A stretch of DNA of 64,000 bases from Alistipes sp. CAG:435 (GCA_000433355.1 FR893109.1:1-64000); one strand, 5' to 3'; shown: positions 43,781 to 52,914, numbered from the stretch's first letter. Numbers and translations: made by a program. The notes: generated from the letters alone by a model not told the origin.

Positions 43781-44956
43781 ATGCGGAAAATTCTGACATT
43801 AGGACTGTTCCTTATCATCACCTGTTCCGCGGCGGGCCAAATCCGCCGTGAGGTTTTCGGGGTACGGCAAAACGAGGCCGGATCATACCTTATAAAAGGA
43901 CTGAATATTCCACATCCATCCTTCCATACGCCCGACACTGTGAACGTCGTGATCATGGGTGACATGATGATGCACCGGGATCAGATTTCCAACGCAAGGA
44001 CCGGAGAGGACACTTTCGACTTCTCGGAGTGCTTTCCTAAGGTGGAGCATCTTATCAAGGAGGCGGACATCACCGTGGCGAACATGGAATTCACGCTTGC
44101 GGGAAAGCCTTACACCGGCTATCCATGTTTCTCGGCGCCGGACAGCTACGCCGAAAGCATCGCCGGAAGCGGAGTGGACATATTCCTGACCGCAAACAAT
44201 CATATTCTTGACAAAGGGCGGGAAGGAATCGAAAGGACGCTGGGAATATATTCAAGAATGGAGAAGGAGGGACGCGTAAGGCACACGGGAGCAGCGGTTT
44301 CCGCAATGGATGACTCGCTGCGCTTCCCGCTGAAAGTCGTGTCGAAGGGCATCCGTCTCGCGTTCATCAACTTCACCTACGGCACGAACTGCGGAATCAA
44401 GGAAGCGTTTCCTAAAGTCCACCGGATTGACACAGTTGAGATTGCCGGAGCGATTCAAAGAGCAAAGGAATCCGGCGCGGACTTCATCGTGGCCCTGCCT
44501 CATTGGGGCGCTGAATATGTCCTCAGGCATTCCGCCTCGCAGGAACGGTTGGCGCGATGGTTGGCCGGAAAAGGTTGCGACGCTGTCATCGGGGCGCACC
44601 CACATGTGCTTCAGGACACGACAACGATGATCGTGCAAAACGGGAAAAGCATGCGGCAGGTTCCGGTGGTATATTCATTGGGCAACTTCATCTCCAACAT
44701 GAGCGCCCCGAACACTCAGATCGGGATGATGGTGACACTGCGTTTCACAAAGGACTGGCTTGGGAACAGGAATATGCTTGAGCCGCTCCTGACCCTTACC
44801 TGGTGCTCCAGACCTGGGCATCTGACGCGTGGCTACACCACAATCCCAGTCAAGGAATATATCGGGAAACGTGACCATTGGCGTAATCCTTGGGACTACG
44901 ACAAGATGGTCACATCCTACGAGAGGGTTAAGAGAGAAACTGGAATTATTGATTGA
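43781..44956 (+). CDS. CapA-family (PGA_cap) metallophosphatase-like protein
   Basis: The 391-residue secreted protein has signal MRKILTLGLFLIITCSAAGQ, followed by a CapA-type domain: VNVVIMGDMMMHRDQI, TVANMEFTLAG, FLTANNHILDKG and GAHPHVLQDT, the metal-site motifs of calcineurin-like phosphoesterases. CapA relatives act in poly-gamma-glutamate capsule export, but many Bacteroidota members have no proven role. The ATG lies only 3 nt after a TATCTTTG box (43770-43777), so either the mRNA is nearly leaderless or that box is not used. Confidence 0.82.
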   Translation: MRKILTLGLFLIITCSAAGQIRREVFGVRQNEAGSYLIKGLNIPHPSFHTPDTVNVVIMGDMMMHRDQISNARTGEDTFDFSECFPKVEHLIKEADITVANMEFTLAGKPYTGYPCFSAPDSYAESIAGSGVDIFLTANNHILDKGREGIERTLGIYSRMEKEGRVRHTGAAVSAMDDSLRFPLKVVSKGIRLAFINFTYGTNCGIKEAFPKVHRIDTVEIAGAIQRAKESGADFIVALPHWGAEYVLRHSASQERLARWLAGKGCDAVIGAHPHVLQDTTTMIVQNGKSMRQVPVVYSLGNFISNMSAPNTQIGMMVTLRFTKDWLGNRNMLEPLLTLTWCSRPGHLTRGYTTIPVKEYIGKRDHWRNPWDYDKMVTSYERVKRETGIID

Positions 44957-44958
44957 TA

Positions 44959-45966
44959 ATGAAGAAGACAATAACGCTTGATGCCATCGACCCCATCGAG
45001 ATCTTCGGGGTCGGGAACAAGATACTCGAAGAGTTCTGCTCTTATTTTCACGGACTTAAGGTTGTCGCCAGAGGCAACGAGATCCATCTGGACGGCAAGG
45101 AGAACGACATACAGGAATTCAACCAGAAATTCGCCGAGCTGGTTGACCGGAGAATGCACAAGATGAATCTCACGGCCTTCGACGTGGAGGACATCTTCGA
45201 CGGGGAGAACTCTCCCAACAACTTCAGGCTCAACGGTGAGGCCATCATCGTCCACAGCACGGAAGGCAAACCGATCAAGGCCCGCAACAAGACCCAACAG
45301 GAGATGGTCAAGGCCTATTTCGAGAACGACCTCGTCTTTGCCGTCGGCCCCGCCGGCACCGGCAAGACCTACATAGCGATCGCTTTGGCTGTCAGGGCGT
45401 TGAAAAACCGTGAGATAAAGCGGATCATCCTGACCCGTCCTGCCGTCGAGGCCGGTGAACGGTTGGGATTCCTGCCCGGAGACCTGAAAGACAAGCTGGA
45501 TCCGTACCTCCAGCCATTGTACGACGCTCTCGGCGACATGATTCCACCCAAGAGACTGCAGGAGTTCATCGAGGAGGGAACGATCCAGATCGCCCCGCTG
45601 GCCTACATGCGAGGCCGGACGCTGGACCGGGCATGTGTCATCCTGGACGAGGCACAGAACACGAATCTGTCCCAGCTCAAGATGTTCCTCACCAGAATGG
45701 GCATGAACGCCAAGTTCATCGTGACCGGTGACGCGACCCAGGTCGATCTCCCCCGCCGCGAGGATTCCGGCCTTCTGAAAGGCATAAGCCTCCTGAAGAA
45801 CATCAAGGGAGTCAGCACCATCATCTTCACCAATGAGGACATCGTCCGCCACCCCCTCGTAGGCAAGATCGTCAAGGCCTTCGACCGCAAGGAGGCCGGG
45901 ACTGCCGGGGCTACCGGAACCGCCGGGACTCTGGAGGGCAATGATGTCCAGAGTCATCAAGACTGA
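44959..45966 (+). CDS. phoH: PhoH-family ATPase
   Basis: 335-residue PhoH/YbeZ-type NTPase linked to RNA metabolism and ribosome maturation in other bacteria. The N-terminal KH-like region spans about 1-110. Walker A is GPAGTGKTYIAIALA at about 133-147 and Walker B CVILDEAQNTNLSQ. ATG at 44959 is 2 nt after the capA stop; the overlapping TTG start is less likely. The C-terminal tail AGTAGATGTAGT is encoded by a 9-bp repeat and is not family sequence. Confidence 0.92.
   Translation: MKKTITLDAIDPIEIFGVGNKILEEFCSYFHGLKVVARGNEIHLDGKENDIQEFNQKFAELVDRRMHKMNLTAFDVEDIFDGENSPNNFRLNGEAIIVHSTEGKPIKARNKTQQEMVKAYFENDLVFAVGPAGTGKTYIAIALAVRALKNREIKRIILTRPAVEAGERLGFLPGDLKDKLDPYLQPLYDALGDMIPPKRLQEFIEEGTIQIAPLAYMRGRTLDRACVILDEAQNTNLSQLKMFLTRMGMNAKFIVTGDATQVDLPRREDSGLLKGISLLKNIKGVSTIIFTNEDIVRHPLVGKIVKAFDRKEAGTAGATGTAGTLEGNDVQSHQD
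45895..45930. repeat. 9-bp repeats in the 3' end of phoH
   Basis: Four adjacent 9-bp units GCCGGGACT, GCCGGGGCT, ACCGGAACC, GCCGGGACT give the Ala-Gly-Thr tail of PhoH. Confidence 0.75.
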
Positions 45967-46014
45967 AAATCCGCCAAGACTTCGTGGCGGACAAACCGCT
46001 GACTATCAGCCATT

Positions 46015-46058
46015 AAAGCAATCACCTCCTGCCGGATTTAGCAGGAGGTGATTGCTTT
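46015..46058. terminator. Strong bidirectional terminator between phoH and the TPR gene
   Basis: A perfect 18-bp stem (46015-46032 with 46041-46058) encloses an 8-nt loop. The outer arms end AAAGC/GCTTT, giving short T runs on both strands. A small CCGCCA/TGGCGG hairpin (45971-45990) precedes it. The genes converge here. Confidence 0.9.
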
Positions 46059-46122
46059 ATTTATTATCTATCAGACACTTAAGTGCCACGGGCCTTTGCC
46101 ACGATGGCAGTGCCACGATAGA

Positions 46123-47442
46123 TTAGTTGTTCAGAAGAGCGTTGTACTTCTCGTAGCCGGCCTGGAACTTAGGATCCTGGTCACGGAAACGATAGTAGAT
46201 CTGCTTGAGGTACTCTGCGATCGTTGACTTGATGGCGGCGTCCTCACATACAACATAGGCCTGCTCGAACGGTTCGATGCACTTCTTGAGGGTCACCTCA
46301 AAATCCTGGACAAGAGCCATGTACTTGGCGTCGTCAAGCTCATTCTGAGCCTTCTCCTGAAGTTCGAGAGCCTTGTCATAGTACATCTGTCCTTTTCCGA
46401 TATAGGCGAAGACATACTTAGGATCCTTGGCGGCGGACTCATCGTAAGCCTTGGCGGCCTTGTCAAGATCACCGATCTGCTTGTAGGCCTGTCCCTCGAC
46501 ATAGTAAAGGGAAGCGTTGTCAGGAGATGTAGCCTTTGCCTGCTGGAGAAGCTCGAACAGCCTGTCGGTACCCTCACCGCTGGTCATGTAGTAGTTGATG
46601 AGGCCGAAGACGATGCTCTCGCTTGTAGGGAACTTCTGGAAGCCCTGCTCAAGATATTCCTTGGCGGCAGTCTTTCCGGCAGCGGTGGTGTCAATGTGTG
46701 AGACGCAGTCTGAAAGCTTGGCGAACACCTCACCGCCATCACCATAATAACCGTAACCAAGGCACTTGTCAAACATAGTCTTGGCCTTTGAGAAATTCTC
46801 CGTGCTCCACGATGTGAACGCGGCGTTGTACAGAGAGTTGGTGTCGATCTGAGCATAAGGCTTCTGGGCGGCGGCCTCGTAGGCGGCCTCGAAGTACTCC
46901 TCAGCCTTCTTCACGTCACCGAGGGTGTAGGCGTTGTAGGCCTCCTGATTCAGTTTCTCGGAGATTGCCTTGATTCCGGCGCTGATGTCCTTGTCCTTGC
47001 TGTGCTTCTCGTCAAGCTCATAAGCTTTCTTGTAGGCCTCAAGAGCCTTAGGAAGGGCATTCTCGACAACAGGCTTCACGACCTCGATCACAGAGAGCTG
47101 GCCATTGGCGTTGAAGTAGAGATTCTTGTTCTCGTAAACCTGCTTGGTGTACTGCGCTCCATTAAGGGTGACGGTCTCGACAGAGGACGGTTTCTCACCA
47201 CCCATGGAAAGCTGGAGGGCGTTCATGTCGGCGCCGAGCCAAACATTTCCGGCAGGCGCAGCGTAAGCGTCAAGATAGGTCTGCGCGAGCTTCATCCAAG
47301 TAGCCACCTTGGTAGCCTTCTTCTCGTTTTGGGAAGCGGCAAGAGCACTCTCGACCGCCTTGGCGGCAGAGTTTACGTTAGTCTGGGCATCCGCTACCTG
47401 GAAGGAAGCGAGCAATGCCAAAACAATCAATGTCTTTTTCAT
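46123..47442 (-). CDS. Secreted tetratricopeptide-repeat protein
   Basis: The 439-residue protein has signal MKKTLIVLALLASFQVADAQ and multiple TPR units (LPKALEAYKKAYELDEK; AYNAYTLGDVKKAEEYFEAAYEAA; LYNAAFTSWSTENFSKAKTMFDKCL; LYYVEGQAYKQIGDLDKAAKAYDESA). Probably a periplasmic protein-protein scaffold; no partner can be named. It follows gyrA by 31 nt on the same strand and likely shares its transcript. Confidence 0.8.
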   Translation of the reverse strand: MKKTLIVLALLASFQVADAQTNVNSAAKAVESALAASQNEKKATKVATWMKLAQTYLDAYAAPAGNVWLGADMNALQLSMGGEKPSSVETVTLNGAQYTKQVYENKNLYFNANGQLSVIEVVKPVVENALPKALEAYKKAYELDEKHSKDKDISAGIKAISEKLNQEAYNAYTLGDVKKAEEYFEAAYEAAAQKPYAQIDTNSLYNAAFTSWSTENFSKAKTMFDKCLGYGYYGDGGEVFAKLSDCVSHIDTTAAGKTAAKEYLEQGFQKFPTSESIVFGLINYYMTSGEGTDRLFELLQQAKATSPDNASLYYVEGQAYKQIGDLDKAAKAYDESAAKDPKYVFAYIGKGQMYYDKALELQEKAQNELDDAKYMALVQDFEVTLKKCIEPFEQAYVVCEDAAIKSTIAEYLKQIYYRFRDQDPKFQAGYEKYNALLNN

Positions 47443-47473
47443 GATTATTGGTATTTAGTTGTTTCTAAATATA

Positions 47474-49999
47474 CTATTCTTGAGGAGTCTCCACGTTCTC
47501 CCCAGCAACCTTTTCCTGTTCGTCATCACCTTTCTCGACAGTCGAGATGGCGGCGATCGAGTCACCGTTCTTGATGTTGATCAGTTTCACACCCTGGGTC
47601 GCCCTGCCGGCCACTCTGATGTCGGAGACTGCCATCCTGATTGTAAGACCAGACTTCTCTATGATCATCAAATCATTGTTCTCGGTCACGTTCTTGATGG
47701 CGATCAGCTTGCCGGTCTTCTCGGTGATGCTGATGGTCTTCACACCCTTTCCTCCCCTCTTGGTGATCCTGTACTCATCGAAGTCGGTCCTCTTGCCGAA
47801 TCCGTTCTCGCTCACGACAAGCACGGTGTGCGCGGAAGCGTCCTCTGCCTCAGGATCATAGTTGATGGCTCCGATGACCTCATCGTCGTCTTCAATATTG
47901 ATGCCACGGACTCCGGTGGAGTTTCTTCCCATCGGACGGGCGTCCGTCTCATCGAAGCGGCAGCAGCGTCCCTCACGGGCGGCGATGAATATCTCCTCGT
48001 TGCCGTTGGTGAGCAACGCCTCGACAAGTTCGTCACCCTCACGCAGGTTGACCGCGTTCACGCCGGCTGTCCTTGGATGTGAATATGCCTCCAGGGATGT
48101 CTTCTTGATGATACCCCTCTTTGTGATGAGCACGATGTTGTTGCCGTTCACATATTCAGGATCCTTGAGGGTCTTGACGTTGATGTACGCAAGGATCTTG
48201 TCGTCCGGGATACTGAGCACGTTCTGGATGGCGCGACCCTTCGAGGCCCTTGATCCTTCCGGAATCTCATAGACCTTGAGCCAGTAGCAGCGTCCGGCCT
48301 GGGTGAAGAGCAGCATCGTCGAGTGCATATTCGCGATGTAGATGTGGTCGATGAAGTCCTCGTCCCTTGTCGCGCTTCCCTTCATTCCGACTCCGCCGCG
48401 GGCCTGGGTACGATATTCGGTCAGAGGGGTCCTCTTGATGTAGCCAAGGTGGGAGATCGTGATGACCATATCCTCGTCGGCATAGAAGTCCTCCGGGTTG
48501 AATTCCTCGGCCGAAGGACGGATCTCGGTTCTTCTCGGGTCGGCGTATTTGTTCTTCAGTTCGATGGTCTCAGCCTTGATGACCTTCATCTGCTCCTCGG
48601 CGCTTCCGAGAATCTCGTTGCAGCGGGCGATGAACTTCTCAAGCTCGTCATATTCAGCCTGAAGCTTCTCCCTCTCCAGTCCGGTCAGCTGACGGAGCCT
48701 CATCTCGACAATGGCTGTCGCCTGGGCGTCGGTGAATTCGAACCGTGAGATCAACTCGGCCTTGGCCTCGTCCACATTGGCTGAATGCCTGATGATGTGG
48801 ATGATCTCATCGATGACATCGATGGCCTTCAGCAGACCTTCCAGAATGTGCGCCCTCTTCTGAGCCTTCTCCAACTCGAACCTGGTCCTTCTGATGATGA
48901 CATCGTGGCGGAATTCCACGAAATTGGCGATCATATCCTTGAGGGACAGCGTTCTTGGACGACCCTTGACCAGGGCGACATTGTTGAACGCGAAGCTGGA
49001 CTGGAGCTGGGTGTACTTGAACAGGGTGTTGAGCACAACGCTGGAGTTGCTGCCCTGCTTTACCCTGATGACGACGCGGACACCCTCGCGGGAGGTCTCG
49101 TCGTTGATGTAGGTGATGCCCTCGATCTTCTTGTCCTCGACCATCTGGCCGATCTTCTCGATCATCTCCTTCTTGTTGACCATATACGGAATCTCGGTCA
49201 CAACGATGGTCTCACGGCCGTTGTCAGCGACCTCGATCTCGGTCTTGGCCCTCACGACAACCTTACCGCGGCCGGTCTCGTAGGCCTCCTTGATCCCGCT
49301 GACACCCATTATGATGCCTCCGGTCGGGAAGTCAGGTCCCTTGATGTGCTGCATCAGCCCGTCCGTGTCGATGTCCGGGTTGTCGATGTAGGCGCAGATC
49401 GCGTCACAGCACTCGCCCAGATTGTGCGGAGCCATATTCGTGGCCATTCCGACGGCGATACCAGACGAACCGTTCAGAAGAAGCAGCGGAGCCTTTGTAG
49501 GCAGTACTGTCGGCTCCTCCTCGGTGTCATCGAAGTTAAGGGTCATATCCACAGTGTTCTTGTCGATGTCGGCAAGAACGTCGTCTGTCATCTTCTGAAG
49601 CTTGGCCTCGGTGTACCTCATGGCGGCGACAGGGTCACCGTCCATAGATCCGAAGTTACCCTGACCGAAAATCATAGGGTAACGCTGGTTCCAAGGCTGC
49701 GCGAGCCTGGCGAGAGCGTCATACACACTGGAGTCGCCGTGCGGGTGGTACTTACCGAGCACCTCGCCGACGATCTTGGCGCACTTACGTGTAGGCCCTG
49801 AATATGACAGGCCGAGGCCGTCCATTCCGAACAGAACCCTTCTCTGCACAGGCTTCAGACCATCCCTGACATCAGGCAGCGCACGCGAGACGATAACGGA
49901 CATCGAATAGTCGATGTACGCGGTACGCATCTCGTGGTCAATCTCAACCGGTTCGATGATGCCGGTCTGGCCTTCCTCTTTCTTTTCCTCAATATCCAT
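47474..49999 (-). CDS. gyrA: DNA gyrase subunit A
   Basis: The 841-residue subunit has the catalytic Tyr129 (AMRYTEAKL) and the quinolone-determining stretch KYHPHGDSSVYDALAR, in which Ser90 and Asp94 match E. coli Ser83 and Asp87, the sensitive-type residues. The C-terminal beta-pinwheel (about 515-810) has repeats such as ARGGVGMKG and TKRGGKGVK (GyrA-box-like). The acidic tail is GDDEQEKVAGENVETPQE. ATG at 49999 lies in GGAATATG. A promoter lies about 35 nt upstream. Confidence 0.95.
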   Translation of the reverse strand: MDIEEKKEEGQTGIIEPVEIDHEMRTAYIDYSMSVIVSRALPDVRDGLKPVQRRVLFGMDGLGLSYSGPTRKCAKIVGEVLGKYHPHGDSSVYDALARLAQPWNQRYPMIFGQGNFGSMDGDPVAAMRYTEAKLQKMTDDVLADIDKNTVDMTLNFDDTEEEPTVLPTKAPLLLLNGSSGIAVGMATNMAPHNLGECCDAICAYIDNPDIDTDGLMQHIKGPDFPTGGIIMGVSGIKEAYETGRGKVVVRAKTEIEVADNGRETIVVTEIPYMVNKKEMIEKIGQMVEDKKIEGITYINDETSREGVRVVIRVKQGSNSSVVLNTLFKYTQLQSSFAFNNVALVKGRPRTLSLKDMIANFVEFRHDVIIRRTRFELEKAQKRAHILEGLLKAIDVIDEIIHIIRHSANVDEAKAELISRFEFTDAQATAIVEMRLRQLTGLEREKLQAEYDELEKFIARCNEILGSAEEQMKVIKAETIELKNKYADPRRTEIRPSAEEFNPEDFYADEDMVITISHLGYIKRTPLTEYRTQARGGVGMKGSATRDEDFIDHIYIANMHSTMLLFTQAGRCYWLKVYEIPEGSRASKGRAIQNVLSIPDDKILAYINVKTLKDPEYVNGNNIVLITKRGIIKKTSLEAYSHPRTAGVNAVNLREGDELVEALLTNGNEEIFIAAREGRCCRFDETDARPMGRNSTGVRGINIEDDDEVIGAINYDPEAEDASAHTVLVVSENGFGKRTDFDEYRITKRGGKGVKTISITEKTGKLIAIKNVTENNDLMIIEKSGLTIRMAVSDIRVAGRATQGVKLINIKNGDSIAAISTVEKGDDEQEKVAGENVETPQE

Positions 50000-50032
50000 A
50001 TTCCGATGTTGAATACATTATAGTTAAACATG

Positions 50033-50063
50033 CAAAATTAGTAAAAAAAACCGAGAGAGACAA
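50033..50063 (-). promoter_or_regulatory. gyrA promoter
   Basis: Minus strand TTG, 20 nt, TAATTTTG: exact -7 and good spacing, divergent from the small-ORF promoter at 50117. Confidence 0.65.
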
Positions 50064-50116
50064 CAGTGCCCGAAGCCTCCGTTCCCGATGAAAAATATTT
50101 TCGCGCTTGTACAGCG

Positions 50117-50143
50117 TTTTGGCACAAGCGCGCACTACCTTTG
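50117..50143 (+). promoter_or_regulatory. Promoter of the 42-residue ORF
   Basis: TTTTGG (50117-50122) and TACCTTTG (50136-50143), an exact -7 box, about 25 nt before the ORF start. Confidence 0.6.
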
Positions 50144-50168
50144 CATCAGAAACAAAAAACACAATGTT

Positions 50169-50297
50169 ATGAGAAACACTGAATATAATCTCGAAAAGCT
50201 CGCCTCAATGATCTCGTCAGAATCATCGTTCACAGCCCTTATGGAGATAATGGGTGATATGGGACTGGAGTTCGAGGGAGCCGTCAAGAACGCATAG
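50169..50297 (+). CDS. Small hypothetical protein, 42 residues
   Basis: Starts MRNTEYNLEKLASM and ends EFEGAVKNA; it is acidic and Met/Ser rich with probable helices and no signal peptide or membrane segment. It is supported by a good promoter 25 nt upstream on the same strand, while both neighbours are on the other strand. Its TAG abuts the clpC stop with no gap. I do not recognise the family. ATG at 50169 was chosen; the ATG at 50164 closes after one more codon. Confidence 0.55.
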   Translation: MRNTEYNLEKLASMISSESSFTALMEIMGDMGLEFEGAVKNA

Positions 50298-52652
50298 TCA
50301 TTTGACAGCCAAGGCAGTCTCCTCTTCCTTCAAGGAGACGAGGGTGTTCTCCTTGTCCGCCGTCAGGCCGACCCGGAGAGTCCTGAGCCCTGAAGAGCCC
50401 TTCTTCCTCCTGCCTTGAAGAATCCTGTCGGAGATGATGAACTCCGACACCGGATCCTCGACATATTTCATCACGGCCCTCTTCAAAGGCCTCGCCCCGA
50501 AAGCCGGATCGAAACCGGCGTCAGCGATGAAGCGCTTGGCGGAAGGGGTGACAACCAACTTGTAGCCAGCCTCCTCTGCCCTGGACCGGAGATCCTTCAA
50601 CTCGATGTCGATGATCTTCTCGATGTCCTCCTTGGTCAAAGCGTTGAAGAATATCCTTTCGTCCACCCTGTTGATGAACTCCGGAGGGAAAGACTTTCTG
50701 ATGGCCTTCTCCAAGACACTCTGACGGTTCTTCGAGACGCTCTTCCCGGAAGTGGCGAAGCCGACCCCGCTGCCATATTCATCAAGCTCGCGGCTGCCGA
50801 CGTTGGAGGTCATTATGACGATGGTGTTCCTGAAGCTCACGACGCGGCCATTGCTGTCCGTCAAGCGACCCTCGTCAAGCACCTGAAGCAGAATGTTGAA
50901 TATGTCAGGATGGGCTTTCTCGATCTCGTCCAGCAGCACTACGCAGTAAGGTTTCCTGCGCACCCGCTCGCTGAGCTGCCCGCCCTCCTCGTAGCCGACA
51001 TAGCCGGGAGGCGCTCCGACAAGACGGGACACGGTGAATTTTTCCATATATTCACTCATATCGATTCTGACCATATTCTCCTGAGAATCAAAAAGATATT
51101 CAGCAAGGCACTTCGCAAGTTGGGTTTTGCCTACTCCGGTCGGACCGAAGAAGAGGAACGTGCCGATCGGGCGGTTCGGGTCTTTCAGCCCGGCTCGGTT
51201 CCGTTGGATAGCGCGCACGACTTTCTCGATGGCATCGTCCTGGCCTATGATTCGGCTTTGGAGCCTGCCTTTCATCTTCATTATCCTGTTGCCCTCGGAC
51301 TCGGCGACCTTGTTGACAGGGATTCCGGTCATCTTCGAGACGACCGTGGCTATGTCCTCGGCATCAACTATATTTCCCGTCCTCTTGTCCTTCGTCAGAT
51401 TCAGACGGATCATCGAGCCAGCCTCGTCAAGAGCGTCTATCGCCTTGTCAGGCAGAGACTTGTCGGTGATGTAACGGTCAGTCAGACGGACGCAGGCCTC
51501 TATGGCCTCATCACTGTAGGCAACCTTGTGGAAATCCTCATAATTCGGCTTGAGGTTCTCCAGAATCGTGATGGACTGCTGGATGTCAGTCGGTTCCACG
51601 ACAATCTTCTGGAATCTCCGGTCAAGAGCCCCGTCCTTCTCAACAATCTTGGCGAACTCGTCCATAGTCGTGGCTCCGATGCACTGGAGCTCGCCGCGGG
51701 CCAAGGCCGGCTTGAGGATGTTCGCCGCATCCAGGCTTCCCTGCGCGCCACCGGCTCCGACAATAGTGTGGAACTCGTCAATAAACAGGATTATGTCCGG
51801 GTTTGAGCTTGCCTCCTTGATTATCGATTTGAGGCGCTTCTCGAAATCCCCTCGGTATTTCGTTCCGGCGACAACCAAGGCTATATCCAAGGAAATCAGG
51901 CGTTTCTTGGCCAAGGCCGGGGATATGCTTCCACCGGCTATCCTCAATGCGATCCCTTCGACTATCGCGGACTTTCCTACTCCGGGCTCGCCGATAAGCA
52001 TCGGGTTGTTCTTCTTGCGCCGCCCAAGGATCTCTATGACACGGGCAATCTCGGTCTCCCTGCCGACAACGGGGTCCAGTTTTCCTTCGGCGGCGGCCTT
52101 CGTGAGGTCAAAGCCAAAGTCCTCGATCACGCTCTTCTCCGGTTTGGATTCCTGATTGGTCTCCTGCTGGTCATCCTCACTTTTGTCATCCTCTTGCTCC
52201 GGATCCTTACCCAGCATCCCCTCGTCACGCATATACGACAACAGACGACCGTAATCCACTCCGTGCTGCCGCAGATAGGCCTGGCCATAATTCTCGGTCG
52301 TGCGGCAAAGGGCCAGAAGAAGATGCAGGGAGTTCGCCTCGGTAACGCCTTGCTTGGAAGCCTCCAGAACGGTGATGCTCAAGACGTTCTGGGCGTAACG
52401 GGTGAACGAGATCTTGTCCGATTCCGCATAAGGGATTGGTTCGTTTGTGAATATATGACTGTCGATGAACCGCTTGAAGTTGTCAGCGTCAATTCCCAGG
52501 CCTGTCACTGTCCTGAAGGCGGCGTTGTCGCCGTGCCGGAGGACCCCCAGGAACAAGTGGTCCGGGCCTATGCCGTAACTGCCGGTCCGCATGGCTTCAT
52601 CTCTGGCGTAGCGGATTATGTCGTTGAGTTCGTCGGATATTCTTATTTCCAT
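50298..52652 (-). CDS. clpC: Clp protease ATP-binding subunit, ClpC/ClpA type
   Basis: AAA+ unfoldase that feeds substrates to ClpP. The 784 residues have an N-terminal double-repeat domain (about 1-150). The first AAA module has GEPGVGKSAIVEG and FIDEFHTIVGAGG. The second AAA module has GPTGVGKTQLAKCLAE, LLDEIEKAHPDIF and the C-terminal FDPAFGARPLKRA. There is only a short middle region, so it is ClpC/ClpA rather than ClpB. Its promoter overlaps a perfect inverted repeat (52702-52730), suggesting stress control. Confidence 0.92.
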   Translation of the reverse strand: MEIRISDELNDIIRYARDEAMRTGSYGIGPDHLFLGVLRHGDNAAFRTVTGLGIDADNFKRFIDSHIFTNEPIPYAESDKISFTRYAQNVLSITVLEASKQGVTEANSLHLLLALCRTTENYGQAYLRQHGVDYGRLLSYMRDEGMLGKDPEQEDDKSEDDQQETNQESKPEKSVIEDFGFDLTKAAAEGKLDPVVGRETEIARVIEILGRRKKNNPMLIGEPGVGKSAIVEGIALRIAGGSISPALAKKRLISLDIALVVAGTKYRGDFEKRLKSIIKEASSNPDIILFIDEFHTIVGAGGAQGSLDAANILKPALARGELQCIGATTMDEFAKIVEKDGALDRRFQKIVVEPTDIQQSITILENLKPNYEDFHKVAYSDEAIEACVRLTDRYITDKSLPDKAIDALDEAGSMIRLNLTKDKRTGNIVDAEDIATVVSKMTGIPVNKVAESEGNRIMKMKGRLQSRIIGQDDAIEKVVRAIQRNRAGLKDPNRPIGTFLFFGPTGVGKTQLAKCLAEYLFDSQENMVRIDMSEYMEKFTVSRLVGAPPGYVGYEEGGQLSERVRRKPYCVVLLDEIEKAHPDIFNILLQVLDEGRLTDSNGRVVSFRNTIVIMTSNVGSRELDEYGSGVGFATSGKSVSKNRQSVLEKAIRKSFPPEFINRVDERIFFNALTKEDIEKIIDIELKDLRSRAEEAGYKLVVTPSAKRFIADAGFDPAFGARPLKRAVMKYVEDPVSEFIISDRILQGRRKKGSSGLRTLRVGLTADKENTLVSLKEEETALAVK

Positions 52653-52701
52653 AAATGTTATATTTCAGCATAAACGCATCGCATTATACGAATCTTATGC
52701 C

Positions 52702-52737
52702 TGTCACAAAATTACCATAAATTTGTGACAAGACAAA
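52702..52737 (-). promoter_or_regulatory. clpC promoter with overlapping palindromic operator
   Basis: Minus strand TTTG (52734-52737), 19 nt, TAATTTTG (52707-52714) is an exact promoter. Over it lies the inverted repeat TGTCACAAA (52702-52710)/TTTGTGACA (52722-52730) with an 11-nt gap. A bound protein would cover the -7 box, fitting a repressor. Confidence 0.7.
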
Positions 52738-52781
52738 AATGACAAGGGAAGTCAAGGATAGAGAAAAGTCCACCGAAAGGG

Positions 52782-52914
52782 TTGATGTTGTCAGATTTTA
52801 GTTGTATCTTCGCCGTGTCAGTGAGCACCTATTATGTTGAATTTGACAGCAATGATTCTGGTTTGATCCCTGACATTATCAAGTCCTGATAAGAGTTTCT
52901 CTATCAGGTTTTTT
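52782..52914 (+). ncRNA. Candidate small RNA (about 100 nt)
   Basis: A promoter-like TTG (52782-52784), 20 nt, TATCTTCG (52805-52812, one mismatch to TAnnTTTG) would start RNA near 52818. A stem CCTGATA/TATCAGG (52885-52908) followed by six T (52909-52914) would end it. No ORF of note lies between. The only neighbour upstream, clpC, is on the other strand, so the terminator has no gene to serve. The remaining 52915-53009 shows nothing clear. Confidence 0.4.

Noticed and set aside
44917..45960. 347-codon minus-strand ORF opposite phoH
   Set aside because: Antisense shadow; phoH has clear Walker motifs on the plus strand.
48785..49801. 338-codon plus-strand ORF inside gyrA
   Set aside because: Antisense shadow of gyrA; Val/Asp/His-rich composition typical of reverse frames.
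47474..49999. Quinolone-resistance change in GyrA
   Set aside because: The positions matching E. coli 83 and 87 are Ser and Asp, the sensitive type.
50415..51806. 463-codon plus-strand ORF inside clpC
   Set aside because: Antisense shadow of a highly biased codon pattern; no domain, and clpC is certain on the other strand.
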